From the NCBI GenBank assembly GCA_900545555.1, contig UQZI01000018.1, forward strand, positions 1 to 31,108: a stretch of 31,108 nucleotides of DNA, read 5' to 3'. The notes under the pieces were generated by a model. That model was not told where the DNA came from and made no database searches. It worked only from the letters and a program-made list of their open reading frames with translations. This document shows positions 15,268 through 22,672 of the stretch, piece after piece (position 1 is the stretch's first letter; each line of letters starts with the position of its first letter). The DNA comes from an uncultured Collinsella sp. GTDB taxonomy: Bacteria; Actinomycetota; Coriobacteriia; Coriobacteriales; Coriobacteriaceae. Both the position numbers and the translations under genes were made by a program.

Positions 15268-16534
15268 CTTAGAGGTCCTCGCGCCAGAAGGGCATGCTCA
15301 TGCAGCGCGGGCCGCCGCGGCCGCGGGAGAGCTCGGCGGAGGGCACGACGAGAAGGTCCAGGCCCTCCTTGTACAGCACGTCGTTGGTGACGGTGTTGCG
15401 GGCGTAGACGCAGATCTTGCCGGGCTCGACGCACAGGGTGTTGGAGCCGTCGTTCCACTGCTCGCGGGAGGCCGCGATCGGGTCGCCGCCGCCGCAGGGG
15501 ATCAGCTTGACCTGGTCGACGCCGGTGGCGTCCTCCAGGACGTGCTCGAGGGTGTCCTCGATCAGGCGGATGTTCACGTCGCCCGGGTTCTTGCCGGCGG
15601 TCAGCTCGTAGACGCGCAGGGTGCCCATGATGGCGGGGTGGATCGTGAACTTATCGACGTCGATCTGGGTGAAGACCGTGTCGAGGTGCATGAAGGCGCG
15701 CGAGACCGGGATGTCGAAGGCCAGGATGCGCTCGACCTTGGAGTCGGAGTTCCAGAAGATGTTCTGGGCCATGACGTCGATGGCGGCGGCCTGGGTGCGC
15801 TGGGAGATGCCGACGGCGAGGGTCTTCTCGTTGATGTTCAGCACGTCGCCGCCCTCGGTGTGGAACTGGCAGTCGCGGCGGAAGTACAGGGAGACGTCCT
15901 TGTAGTCGGGGTGGTACTTGAAGACGTACTTGCCGTACAGGGTCTCGCGGTTGCGGGTGACCGAGTACATGCGGTTGAGGTTGACGCCCTCGCCGACGAC
16001 CGCGAACGGGTCGCGGGTGAAGTAGAGGTTGGGCATCGGGTCGATGATCAGGTCGGACTCGGACTCGGAGTTGACCAGGGAGTCGAGGGTCGTGGACGCC
16101 GTGAGGGGCATGTCGATCTCGGCCTTGGTCATGCCGGCCATGGTCTTCTTGACGAACTCGAGGTTGTCCTCGATGGAGTCCAGCTTCTCGCGGACGATCT
16201 GCGGCATGTGCTGGCCGCGGATGCCTGCCTCGGCGATGTACTGGTCGGTGAACTCGGCGCGGGCGCCGGGGACCTGGTCGAACACCTCTGCGACGAGGTT
16301 CTCGAGATAGAGGACCTCCACGCCCTGGTCCCTCAGGATCTGGGCGAAGGTGTCGTGCTCCTGCTGCGCGACCTCCAGGAACGGGACGTCGTCGAACAGG
16401 AGTCGCTCGAGCTCGTCGGGCGGCAGGTTGAGGAGCTCGTCGCCGGGACGGTGCAGGCAGACCTTCCTGAGCTTGCCGATCTCGGAAGGCACGTGCAGAC
16501 CTTTCGTCATGGCCTCCTACCTTTCTTTCGGGCC
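15268..16534. repeat. 1,267-bp perfect direct repeat, copy 1 (whole arcA plus ribosome site)
   Basis: Base-for-base identical to 18357-19623 (offset 3,089) by line-by-line comparison. It spans the base before the arcA stop codon through the ribosome site and ends inside a leader hairpin. Flanking sequence differs at once on both sides. Confidence 0.95.
15269..16510 (-). CDS. arcA: Arginine deiminase, copy 1
   Basis: Hydrolyses arginine to citrulline and ammonia, the first ADI step. 413 residues, the normal length. Catalytic residues are visible: Asp167 in FTRDPF, Glu219 in FHTEGGD, His275 in AFMHLD and the nucleophile Cys403 in PRCMSMPFW. The start is the ATG after GTAGGAGG. The protein and its DNA are identical to the second copy at 18358-19599. 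It heads the arcA1-arcB unit and has its own promoter module upstream. Ammonia release suggests a role in acid tolerance as well as energy, if carbamate kinase is encoded elsewhere. Confidence 0.96.
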   Translation of the reverse strand: MTKGLHVPSEIGKLRKVCLHRPGDELLNLPPDELERLLFDDVPFLEVAQQEHDTFAQILRDQGVEVLYLENLVAEVFDQVPGARAEFTDQYIAEAGIRGQHMPQIVREKLDSIEDNLEFVKKTMAGMTKAEIDMPLTASTTLDSLVNSESESDLIIDPMPNLYFTRDPFAVVGEGVNLNRMYSVTRNRETLYGKYVFKYHPDYKDVSLYFRRDCQFHTEGGDVLNINEKTLAVGISQRTQAAAIDVMAQNIFWNSDSKVERILAFDIPVSRAFMHLDTVFTQIDVDKFTIHPAIMGTLRVYELTAGKNPGDVNIRLIEDTLEHVLEDATGVDQVKLIPCGGGDPIAASREQWNDGSNTLCVEPGKICVYARNTVTNDVLYKEGLDLLVVPSAELSRGRGGPRCMSMPFWREDL

Positions 16535-16546
16535 CCTGTCAGGGCC
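16531..16546 (-). repeat. arcA1 leader hairpin beside the ribosome site
   Basis: GGCCC (16531-16535) pairs with GGGCC (16542-16546). The corresponding arcA2 leader has GGCC-TTTC-GGCC (19620-19631). The hairpin is kept although the outer arm lies beyond the perfect repeat. Confidence 0.4.
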
Positions 16547-16592
16547 GATTCGTTAGCGCCCCTCCGTGTGAGGCGTTATTGCTGACGACATA

Positions 16593-16658
16593 TTTATATC
16601 CAAAATCAGTCCATACTTCCACCTCGCCCCCGAACGGTTTTATATGAGGGGTGAACGG
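16593..16658 (-). promoter_or_regulatory. arcA1 promoter module with 21-bp-phased CCGTTC repeats
   Basis: On the minus strand: CCGTTCA (16658-16652), then CCGTTCG (16637-16631) exactly 21 bp on, running into a GC-rich block (16638-16617) identical to the one upstream of arcA2. A -10-like TATAAA (16598-16593) follows. The -35 position is non-consensus, so the promoter probably needs an activator bound to the phased sites. The module lies outside the perfect repeat. Confidence 0.65.
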
Positions 16659-16888
16659 CATACACATATACTTCACGCATGGCACACTTTGATTTAATAA
16701 AGTTTATTTACGTGCTTAAATGCGTTTTCAATCCAAAAACCAATTGAAACTAATCTTTATTAAACCACCCTCAAATTGCATATTTCGCGCAATGATATGA
16801 ATAGAATTAGCAATTCTCGCTTCGTCTCAACCATTTTGATTTTTATTCAAAAAAAAGTTCGTCCTATTCATTTTTGGCAAACAGACTA
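16659..16888. other. AT-rich gene-free part of the arcA1-arcT gap
   Basis: No supported gene. A 10-bp inverted repeat TTTAATAAAG (16693-16702) / CTTTATTAAA (16755-16764), 52 bases apart, is the only structure seen. Long A and T runs suggest curved DNA or further regulator sites upstream of arcA1. Confidence 0.4.
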
Positions 16889-16933
16889 CCGTTTACCAGA
16901 CGTTGGATACCGTTCACCGGAAGCTCAGTATAA
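16889..16933 (+). promoter_or_regulatory. Plus-strand 21-bp CCGTTY pair with -10-like box
   Basis: CCGTTTA (16889-16895) and CCGTTCA (16910-16916) are again 21 bp apart, now on the plus strand, followed 12 bases later by TATAAG (16929-16934). It would fire away from arcA1 towards the 3' end of arcT, where no plus-strand gene is seen. It may drive a short or antisense RNA, or be a relic. Confidence 0.4.
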
Positions 16934-16999
16934 GGCCCGTCGAATACCCAATCGATCTTGCGTCTCCATTTGTAACAACTTGACTTCTCGGTATAGAAA

Positions 17000-17035
17000 A
17001 ACAGTCCCGCTCCCCTCATGGGAAACGGGACTGTT
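17000..17035 (-). terminator. Intrinsic terminator of arcT
   Basis: A 10-bp stem (17000-17009 with 17026-17035), inner TCCC/GGGA pairing, then a T5 run on the minus strand, 49 bases after the arcT stop. It ends the arcA2-arcT unit. Confidence 0.85.
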
Positions 17036-17083
17036 ATCGATAATCGTAGGCAGATTTGAGCGGCCTTGAGAGCCGTCGGAATC

Positions 17084-18208
17084 CTAGCGATCGAACTCCG
17101 CCAGCGCCTCGCCCAAAAGCCTCAGGCCCTCGCGCAGAACGTCCTCGCTCGCGCAGTAGCCCAGGCGTGCGCCACAGGGAAGCTCAAAGCGGCCGCCAGG
17201 TACCAGCAGCACTCCCCTCTCGGACAGCAGGCGCTTGCAGAACTCCTCGTCATCCTCGGGAATGTCCAGCTGGATAAACGAGGTGGACATTCCCTGCGGG
17301 GCCGTCCAGGAGACACGGTGCTGCGTGTCGATCCAAGCCTGTGCGATATCGCGATTGCCAAACACGATCTTGCGATTGCGCTCGAGGATCTTGTCCTTGT
17401 GCTTGAGCACATAGGTCGCCAGGGCATCGTTGAACACGCCGCCGCAAATCATGGTGTAGTCGCGGTAAGTGCGAATGCGGTTGGACACCTCTTCATCTGC
17501 CACAACCCAGCCCACACGGGCCGCAGGCGTCGAATAGGTCTTGGACACCGAGTTGGTGACGATGGCCTTCTCGTACACATCGGCCATCGACAAAAAGTCC
17601 TCGGTGTTCTCAAGCGGCAGGTACACCTCGTCGCACAGCACATAGGCGCCAACCGAGCGGGCGATCTCGGCAATCTGGCCGAGCATATCGGCATCGAGCA
17701 CCGTACCGATGGGGTTCGATGCGTTGTTGATGCAGATGAGCTTGGTATTGGGACGCACCAAGCGCTTAAGCTCCTCGATATCGGGCCTCCAGCCAAGCTC
17801 CTCGCGAAGCTCCCAATACTCGACCTCGGCACCGAGCGTACGCGGAATCTCGTAGAGCGGCGCGTAGGTGGGCCACTCGGCGATGACATGGTCGCCGGGC
17901 TCGACCACGGCCATGATGGCGTTGAGGTTAGCGCCCGTGCAGCCATTGGTCTGCAGAATGTGATCGGGATTGACCTCGCGACGATACAGCTTGGCAACCT
18001 CGGCCTTAAACTCCGGAGAGCCCTCGATCCAGCCGTAGTTCATCTTCTCGCGGTCCAGGCGCTCGTAGAACGTGGCACCGTCCTGCTCATCGAGCGCGCG
18101 CAGCTCGACCATGGTGAGCGACGAGATCGTCGACTGGGCGATGTCCCACGTGGCGCTCTTCTCCCAAACGTTGAGCCATTCCTCAACGCCAATCGTCTTA
18201 ATGTCCAT
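17084..18208 (-). CDS. arcT: ArcT-like class I/II aminotransferase of the ADI locus
   Basis: 374 residues, PLP fold-type I. The Schiff-base lysine is Lys223 in SVSKTYSTPAARVGW, with Asn165 in NNASNPIG and Asp193/Tyr196 in LCDEVYLP as cofactor contacts. Aminotransferases at this place in ADI clusters of lactobacilli and related bacteria are called ArcT; their substrate is not settled. The start is the ATG 7 bases after AAGGAG; two longer in-frame starts lack a ribosome site. It lies 149 bases after arcA2, with a GC hairpin and a dyad in between, and is probably read from the arcA2 promoter. The gene symbol rests on context. Confidence 0.82.
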   Translation of the reverse strand: MDIKTIGVEEWLNVWEKSATWDIAQSTISSLTMVELRALDEQDGATFYERLDREKMNYGWIEGSPEFKAEVAKLYRREVNPDHILQTNGCTGANLNAIMAVVEPGDHVIAEWPTYAPLYEIPRTLGAEVEYWELREELGWRPDIEELKRLVRPNTKLICINNASNPIGTVLDADMLGQIAEIARSVGAYVLCDEVYLPLENTEDFLSMADVYEKAIVTNSVSKTYSTPAARVGWVVADEEVSNRIRTYRDYTMICGGVFNDALATYVLKHKDKILERNRKIVFGNRDIAQAWIDTQHRVSWTAPQGMSTSFIQLDIPEDDEEFCKRLLSERGVLLVPGGRFELPCGARLGYCASEDVLREGLRLLGEALAEFDR

Positions 18209-18263
18209 GGCCAAGCTCCTTACAAAAGCAGCCATCCAACCGTGTTGACGTTCCTCATACAAG

Positions 18264-18297
18264 ATTGGGGCGGCGCGAAAACCCGCACCGCCCCAAT
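18264..18297 (-). repeat. GC-rich hairpin between arcA2 and arcT
   Basis: A 10-bp stem (18264-18273 with 18288-18297) with 3 further pairs after a mismatch. There is no T-tract on the minus strand, so it is more likely a processing or stability element than a terminator. Confidence 0.5.
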
Positions 18298-18302
18298 GGG
18301 AG

Positions 18303-18324
18303 ACATCTAACGTCAGCTAGATGT
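18303..18324. repeat. 7-bp-arm dyad between arcA2 and arcT
   Basis: ACATCTA (18303-18309) and TAGATGT (18318-18324) with an 8-base spacer. It could be an operator or a small hairpin. Confidence 0.35.
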
Positions 18325-18356
18325 ATGTATTAAGACCTATACGGGTCCTAGAAGAC

Positions 18357-19623
18357 CTTAGAGGTCCTCGCGCCAGAAGGGCATGCTCATGCAGCGCGGG
18401 CCGCCGCGGCCGCGGGAGAGCTCGGCGGAGGGCACGACGAGAAGGTCCAGGCCCTCCTTGTACAGCACGTCGTTGGTGACGGTGTTGCGGGCGTAGACGC
18501 AGATCTTGCCGGGCTCGACGCACAGGGTGTTGGAGCCGTCGTTCCACTGCTCGCGGGAGGCCGCGATCGGGTCGCCGCCGCCGCAGGGGATCAGCTTGAC
18601 CTGGTCGACGCCGGTGGCGTCCTCCAGGACGTGCTCGAGGGTGTCCTCGATCAGGCGGATGTTCACGTCGCCCGGGTTCTTGCCGGCGGTCAGCTCGTAG
18701 ACGCGCAGGGTGCCCATGATGGCGGGGTGGATCGTGAACTTATCGACGTCGATCTGGGTGAAGACCGTGTCGAGGTGCATGAAGGCGCGCGAGACCGGGA
18801 TGTCGAAGGCCAGGATGCGCTCGACCTTGGAGTCGGAGTTCCAGAAGATGTTCTGGGCCATGACGTCGATGGCGGCGGCCTGGGTGCGCTGGGAGATGCC
18901 GACGGCGAGGGTCTTCTCGTTGATGTTCAGCACGTCGCCGCCCTCGGTGTGGAACTGGCAGTCGCGGCGGAAGTACAGGGAGACGTCCTTGTAGTCGGGG
19001 TGGTACTTGAAGACGTACTTGCCGTACAGGGTCTCGCGGTTGCGGGTGACCGAGTACATGCGGTTGAGGTTGACGCCCTCGCCGACGACCGCGAACGGGT
19101 CGCGGGTGAAGTAGAGGTTGGGCATCGGGTCGATGATCAGGTCGGACTCGGACTCGGAGTTGACCAGGGAGTCGAGGGTCGTGGACGCCGTGAGGGGCAT
19201 GTCGATCTCGGCCTTGGTCATGCCGGCCATGGTCTTCTTGACGAACTCGAGGTTGTCCTCGATGGAGTCCAGCTTCTCGCGGACGATCTGCGGCATGTGC
19301 TGGCCGCGGATGCCTGCCTCGGCGATGTACTGGTCGGTGAACTCGGCGCGGGCGCCGGGGACCTGGTCGAACACCTCTGCGACGAGGTTCTCGAGATAGA
19401 GGACCTCCACGCCCTGGTCCCTCAGGATCTGGGCGAAGGTGTCGTGCTCCTGCTGCGCGACCTCCAGGAACGGGACGTCGTCGAACAGGAGTCGCTCGAG
19501 CTCGTCGGGCGGCAGGTTGAGGAGCTCGTCGCCGGGACGGTGCAGGCAGACCTTCCTGAGCTTGCCGATCTCGGAAGGCACGTGCAGACCTTTCGTCATG
19601 GCCTCCTACCTTTCTTTCGGGCC
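18357..19623. repeat. 1,267-bp perfect direct repeat, copy 2 (whole arcA plus ribosome site)
   Basis: Identical to 15268-16534. Both copies have the same orientation, so recombination between them would remove arcT and one arcA as a 3,089-bp circle. Confidence 0.95.
18358..19599 (-). CDS. arcA: Arginine deiminase, copy 2
   Basis: The 413-residue product is identical to copy 1, with the same catalytic set (Asp167, Glu219, His275, Cys403) and the same ribosome site. This copy is first in the direction of transcription and is followed by arcT rather than arcB. Its leader has diverged from copy 1 but keeps the -10 region, the GC-rich block and the 21-bp CCGTTC spacing, so the two genes likely answer to the same regulator with different basal strength. 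A tandem pair of identical enzymes suggests dosage. A collapsed or mis-joined assembly is less likely because both flanks are distinct. Confidence 0.95.
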   Translation of the reverse strand: MTKGLHVPSEIGKLRKVCLHRPGDELLNLPPDELERLLFDDVPFLEVAQQEHDTFAQILRDQGVEVLYLENLVAEVFDQVPGARAEFTDQYIAEAGIRGQHMPQIVREKLDSIEDNLEFVKKTMAGMTKAEIDMPLTASTTLDSLVNSESESDLIIDPMPNLYFTRDPFAVVGEGVNLNRMYSVTRNRETLYGKYVFKYHPDYKDVSLYFRRDCQFHTEGGDVLNINEKTLAVGISQRTQAAAIDVMAQNIFWNSDSKVERILAFDIPVSRAFMHLDTVFTQIDVDKFTIHPAIMGTLRVYELTAGKNPGDVNIRLIEDTLEHVLEDATGVDQVKLIPCGGGDPIAASREQWNDGSNTLCVEPGKICVYARNTVTNDVLYKEGLDLLVVPSAELSRGRGGPRCMSMPFWREDL

Positions 19624-19640
19624 TTTCGGCCGAATCTCTC

Positions 19641-19663
19641 AGCACCCTTCCGTAACGGGTGCT
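19641..19663 (-). repeat. arcA2 leader hairpin
   Basis: AGCACCC (19641-19647) pairs with GGGTGCT (19657-19663) in the untranslated leader between the -10 box and the ribosome site. Confidence 0.45.
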
Positions 19664-19680
19664 GCTTGCTGACAGCTCTA

Positions 19681-19746
19681 GTTATATCCAAATATCACCC
19701 GCAATTCCACCTCGCCCCCGAACGGTCAACAAAGTTCGATGAACGG
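19681..19746 (-). promoter_or_regulatory. arcA2 promoter module with 21-bp-phased CCGTTC repeats
   Basis: On the minus strand: CCGTTCA (19746-19740), CCGTTCG (19725-19719) exactly 21 bp on, the GC-rich block shared with arcA1 (19726-19705), then a -10-like TATAAC (19686-19681). The 14 bases between the half-sites do not match those of arcA1, while their number is the same. Confidence 0.65.
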
Positions 19747-20124
19747 TATATCGAATATGATTCCCCCATAATGCACTTCGGCGTTCTAAAGTAGCTTTTC
19801 TAAGGTAAATGCTCTTTTTTCTTAAAAATCATTCGCAATCACAACTCCAATCTTTCGATTAAGAATTGCATATCTAAAACGGTTTTATGTATATAAATGA
19901 CGCTTGTTCGTGTTTCTGTCTGTATTCGATGATATTCAGCTACCTATCATTCTTATTCACACATACTCACCAGTTGAGTGAGGATATAGACCGTTTTTCA
20001 CAACGCGAAGGGCGTCAGCTCTATGGCTTGTCAGCGTAAGAAGTAGGTAAAGATACCGTTCACGCGATACGTCCGTGCCATAGGTCGACTAAATTGAGAC
20101 AATAGTGAATAGTGTTAGGCAACC
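19747..20124. other. AT-rich divergent gap between arcA2 and ppk
   Basis: No gene seen. There is a single plus-strand CCGTTCA (20056-20062) without a partner at 21 bp. A possible ppk -10 region reads GACAAT near 20098-20103. The rest is AT-rich with no clear structure. Confidence 0.4.
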
Positions 20125-20139
20125 GTCCCCTGCGGGGAC
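20125..20139 (+). promoter_or_regulatory. Small hairpin 12 bases before the ppk start
   Basis: GTCCCC-TGC-GGGGAC, a perfect 6-bp stem, with a further CCGT/ACGG pairing possible around it. The outer pairing would involve the weak ribosome site (CGGACAG), so it could tune translation. Confidence 0.35.
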
Positions 20140-20150
20140 TGAACGGACAG

Positions 20151-22559
20151 ATGCATATGCCGAGCAAAATCGAAAAAAAGCAAGCCGCTGCAAAGCTGCG
20201 TAAGCCGCCGCGCGACTTCTCGTACACGCAGAACCGAGAGCTCAGCTGGCTGCGCTTTGACAACCGTGTGCTTGACGAAGCCTTCGACGAGACCGTTCCG
20301 CTGTTCGAGCGGCTAAAGTTCGTGTCGATTTTCGAGTCTAACCTCGATGAGTTTCTCATGGTGCGCGTGGGCGGCCTGTCCGATCTGGCAGAGCTCAAAA
20401 AACAGCCTGTCGACAACAAGAGCAATATGACCGCCTCCGAACAGGTCGATGCTGTCATGGCCGAGCTGCCCGGGCTCCTTACCCGATGGGAGTCCATCTT
20501 TAAGAGCATCGAGGGCAAGCTCGACACCCTGGGCGTTCACCGCGCCCGCATCGATTCGCTTACGCCCGAGGAGCGCACCTTTGTAACCCGTTACTTCCAG
20601 GCCTACGTGTCGCCGGTCATCTCACCGCTGGTGATTGACCCGCGCCACCCCTTCCCCAACCTGCGCAACGGCGCACTCTACCTGGCCTGCGGCCTGGACG
20701 GCGTCACCGACGAAGAGAGTCTGCTGGGCCTTATCGAGATTCCCACCTCGATGAACCGCGTGGTCGAGATCCCCTCGCCCACCGGCACCTACTCCTACAT
20801 CTTGCTCGAGGACGTCATCCTCGCCTGCCTGGACAGCTGCTTTGGCTCCTATAAGCCGCTCGACCGCGCGCTCATCCGCGTCACCCGCAACGCCGACATC
20901 GACCCGGACGGCGAGGGCGTCGAGGAGGAAGAGGATTACCGTCAGCACATGAAGCGCATCCTCAAGAAACGCTTGCGCCTGCAGCCGGTGGTGCTCGCGG
21001 TCTCGGGGTCGCTCGAGAAGGCGACGCTCAAGACCATCCGCAAGGCGCTCGAGCTTTCGCGCCGCCCTGTCTTTACCTGCGATATCCCGCTCGACCTGGG
21101 CTACGTCTTTGGCATTGAGGGCAAGATTCCCGAGCACCTGCGCAACGAGCTGCTCTTTACGCCGTTTAAGCCGCAGCCCAACCCCACCATCGACATGTCC
21201 CGCTCCATTCGTGAGCAGGTGCTGCAGGGCGACAAGTTGCTCTTTTACCCCTACGAGGCCATGAATCCGTTCCTGGACCTGGTACACGAGGCCGCATACG
21301 ACCCCGAGTGCATCTCGCTACGCATCACGCTCTACCGCGTGGCCAAGCAGAGCCGCCTGTGCGAGTCGCTGATCGATGCCGCCGAGAACGGCAAAGAGGT
21401 CACGGTGCTCATGGAGCTCCGCGCGCGCTTTGACGAGCAGAACAACATCGAGTGGGCCGAGCGCCTGGAAGAGGCCGGCTGCACCGTCATCTACGGCTCC
21501 GAGGGCTTTAAGTGCCACTCCAAGATCTGCCAGCTCACCTATCGCGAGGGCATGGCGCTAACGCGCTTGACGCTGCTGGGCACCGGCAACTTTAACGAGA
21601 AGACGGCCAAGCTCTACAGCGACTTTATGCTCATGACCGCTCACCCCGGCATCGGCGAGGACGCCAACCTGTTCTTCCGCAACCTGTCGCTGGGCAACCT
21701 GCGCGGCGATTACCGCTTCCTGGGTGTGGCGCCCGTCGGACTGAAACCGCTCATCATGCGCGGGCTTGACCGCGAGATCCAGCGCGCCCTCGCCGGCGAG
21801 CCCGCCCGCGTGTTCTTTAAACTCAACTCGCTCACCGACCGCGAGGTCATCGACAAGATCGCCGAGGCATCGTGCGCAGGAGTCCGCGTGGACATGATCA
21901 TCCGCGGCATCTCGTGCCTCAAGCCGGGCGTTCCTGGCAAGACCGAGAACGTGCATGTCCGTTCTATCGTCGGACGCTTTTTGGAGCATGCGCGCGTTTA
22001 CGCCTTTGGCGTGGACTCGGACATGATCTATCTGAGCTCGGCCGACATGATGACACGCAACACCGAGCACCGCGTGGAGATCGCCTTCCCCGTGCTCGAC
22101 CCCACCTGCCGCGCCCTGGTGCACGAGTACATGAGCATGCAGCTGCGCGACAACGTGAAGGCCCGCAGCCTCACGAGCGACGGCACCTGGGTCCCCGTGG
22201 AGCGCGCAGAGGGTGAGAAACCCTTCAACTCGCAGGAAGCCCTGCTGGAGCGTGCCTACCGCAACGCCGAGGCCGCGCCCGAGCCCGTCATTGAGGCAAA
22301 GCCCGCCCCTGCTCCTAAGCCGCAGCCGGCCACACCCGAGGTTCAGAAGGTCCAGGCGACCGTCATTGAGCCCGAGCCCGCACCTGCACCTCAGCCCGAG
22401 CCGCAGGCAGCTAAGCCCGCACCCGAGACGAGCGCCCGTCGCGATAAGCCCGCCGGCAAGACCAAGGCCATCGAGCGCCATCGCCCCGGTCGTGTGCGCA
22501 TGGGCCTGGGCCTGATCGGCCTGGGTCTTAAGACGCTCATTACCGGCAAGACGAAATAG
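20151..22559 (+). CDS. ppk: Polyphosphate kinase 1 with Pro/Ala-rich C-terminal extension
   Basis: Makes polyphosphate from ATP reversibly. 802 residues from the chosen ATG; the ATG two codons later is equally possible. The N-terminal domain opens with NRELSWLRFDNRVLDEA. The two phospholipase-D-like catalytic histidines are His456 in FKCHSKI (the phosphorylated site in E. coli PPK1) and His613 in FLEHARVYAFG, the latter followed by YLSSADMMTRN. After the conserved core (end near residue 680) comes an ~110-residue tail: Ala/Pro/Glu repeats (APAPKPQPATPE, EPAPAPQPEPQ), a basic patch and a Gly/Leu-rich amphipathic end (MGLGLIGLGLKTLITGKTK). That tail is not part of standard PPK1 and may tether the enzyme to a partner or to membrane. 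A strong terminator follows. Confidence 0.93.
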   Translation: MHMPSKIEKKQAAAKLRKPPRDFSYTQNRELSWLRFDNRVLDEAFDETVPLFERLKFVSIFESNLDEFLMVRVGGLSDLAELKKQPVDNKSNMTASEQVDAVMAELPGLLTRWESIFKSIEGKLDTLGVHRARIDSLTPEERTFVTRYFQAYVSPVISPLVIDPRHPFPNLRNGALYLACGLDGVTDEESLLGLIEIPTSMNRVVEIPSPTGTYSYILLEDVILACLDSCFGSYKPLDRALIRVTRNADIDPDGEGVEEEEDYRQHMKRILKKRLRLQPVVLAVSGSLEKATLKTIRKALELSRRPVFTCDIPLDLGYVFGIEGKIPEHLRNELLFTPFKPQPNPTIDMSRSIREQVLQGDKLLFYPYEAMNPFLDLVHEAAYDPECISLRITLYRVAKQSRLCESLIDAAENGKEVTVLMELRARFDEQNNIEWAERLEEAGCTVIYGSEGFKCHSKICQLTYREGMALTRLTLLGTGNFNEKTAKLYSDFMLMTAHPGIGEDANLFFRNLSLGNLRGDYRFLGVAPVGLKPLIMRGLDREIQRALAGEPARVFFKLNSLTDREVIDKIAEASCAGVRVDMIIRGISCLKPGVPGKTENVHVRSIVGRFLEHARVYAFGVDSDMIYLSSADMMTRNTEHRVEIAFPVLDPTCRALVHEYMSMQLRDNVKARSLTSDGTWVPVERAEGEKPFNSQEALLERAYRNAEAAPEPVIEAKPAPAPKPQPATPEVQKVQATVIEPEPAPAPQPEPQAAKPAPETSARRDKPAGKTKAIERHRPGRVRMGLGLIGLGLKTLITGKTK

Positions 22560-22582
22560 TCGTTTGTAGAAGCAGTTTGTAG

Positions 22583-22627
22583 AAGCGCCCCGCATTTGAG
22601 GAAAGCCTCGGATGCGGGGCGCTTTTC
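22583..22627 (+). terminator. Intrinsic terminator of ppk
   Basis: A 13-bp perfect stem (22583-22595 with 22612-22624) capped by GAGG/CCTC and followed by T4. Confidence 0.92.
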
Positions 22628-22672
22628 CCTGCTACCATGGTGCGAGCAACAACACGAATGACAGGCAGGGAT

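Noticed and set aside
14162..16585. An 807-residue plus-strand open frame over arcB and arcA1
   Set aside because: It is the GC-rich antisense shadow of arcB and arcA; its Val/Leu/Asp/Gly repeats have no family character, and the sense frames carry complete catalytic motifs. The same holds at 18631-19794.
16535..16800. ArgR boxes upstream of arcA1
   Set aside because: AT-rich stretches exist but no pair fitting TGNATWWWWATNCA at proper spacing was seen; the CCGTTC pairs are the clearer signal.
16776..17069. A 97-residue plus-strand open frame in the arcA1-arcT gap
   Set aside because: No ribosome site, no recognisable domain, and it runs through the arcT terminator hairpin.
22371..22420. 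Ala/Pro-encoding repeats in the ppk tail as a DNA repeat element
   Set aside because: The similarity is at codon level (low-complexity peptide) and stays in frame; it is explained by the protein tail.
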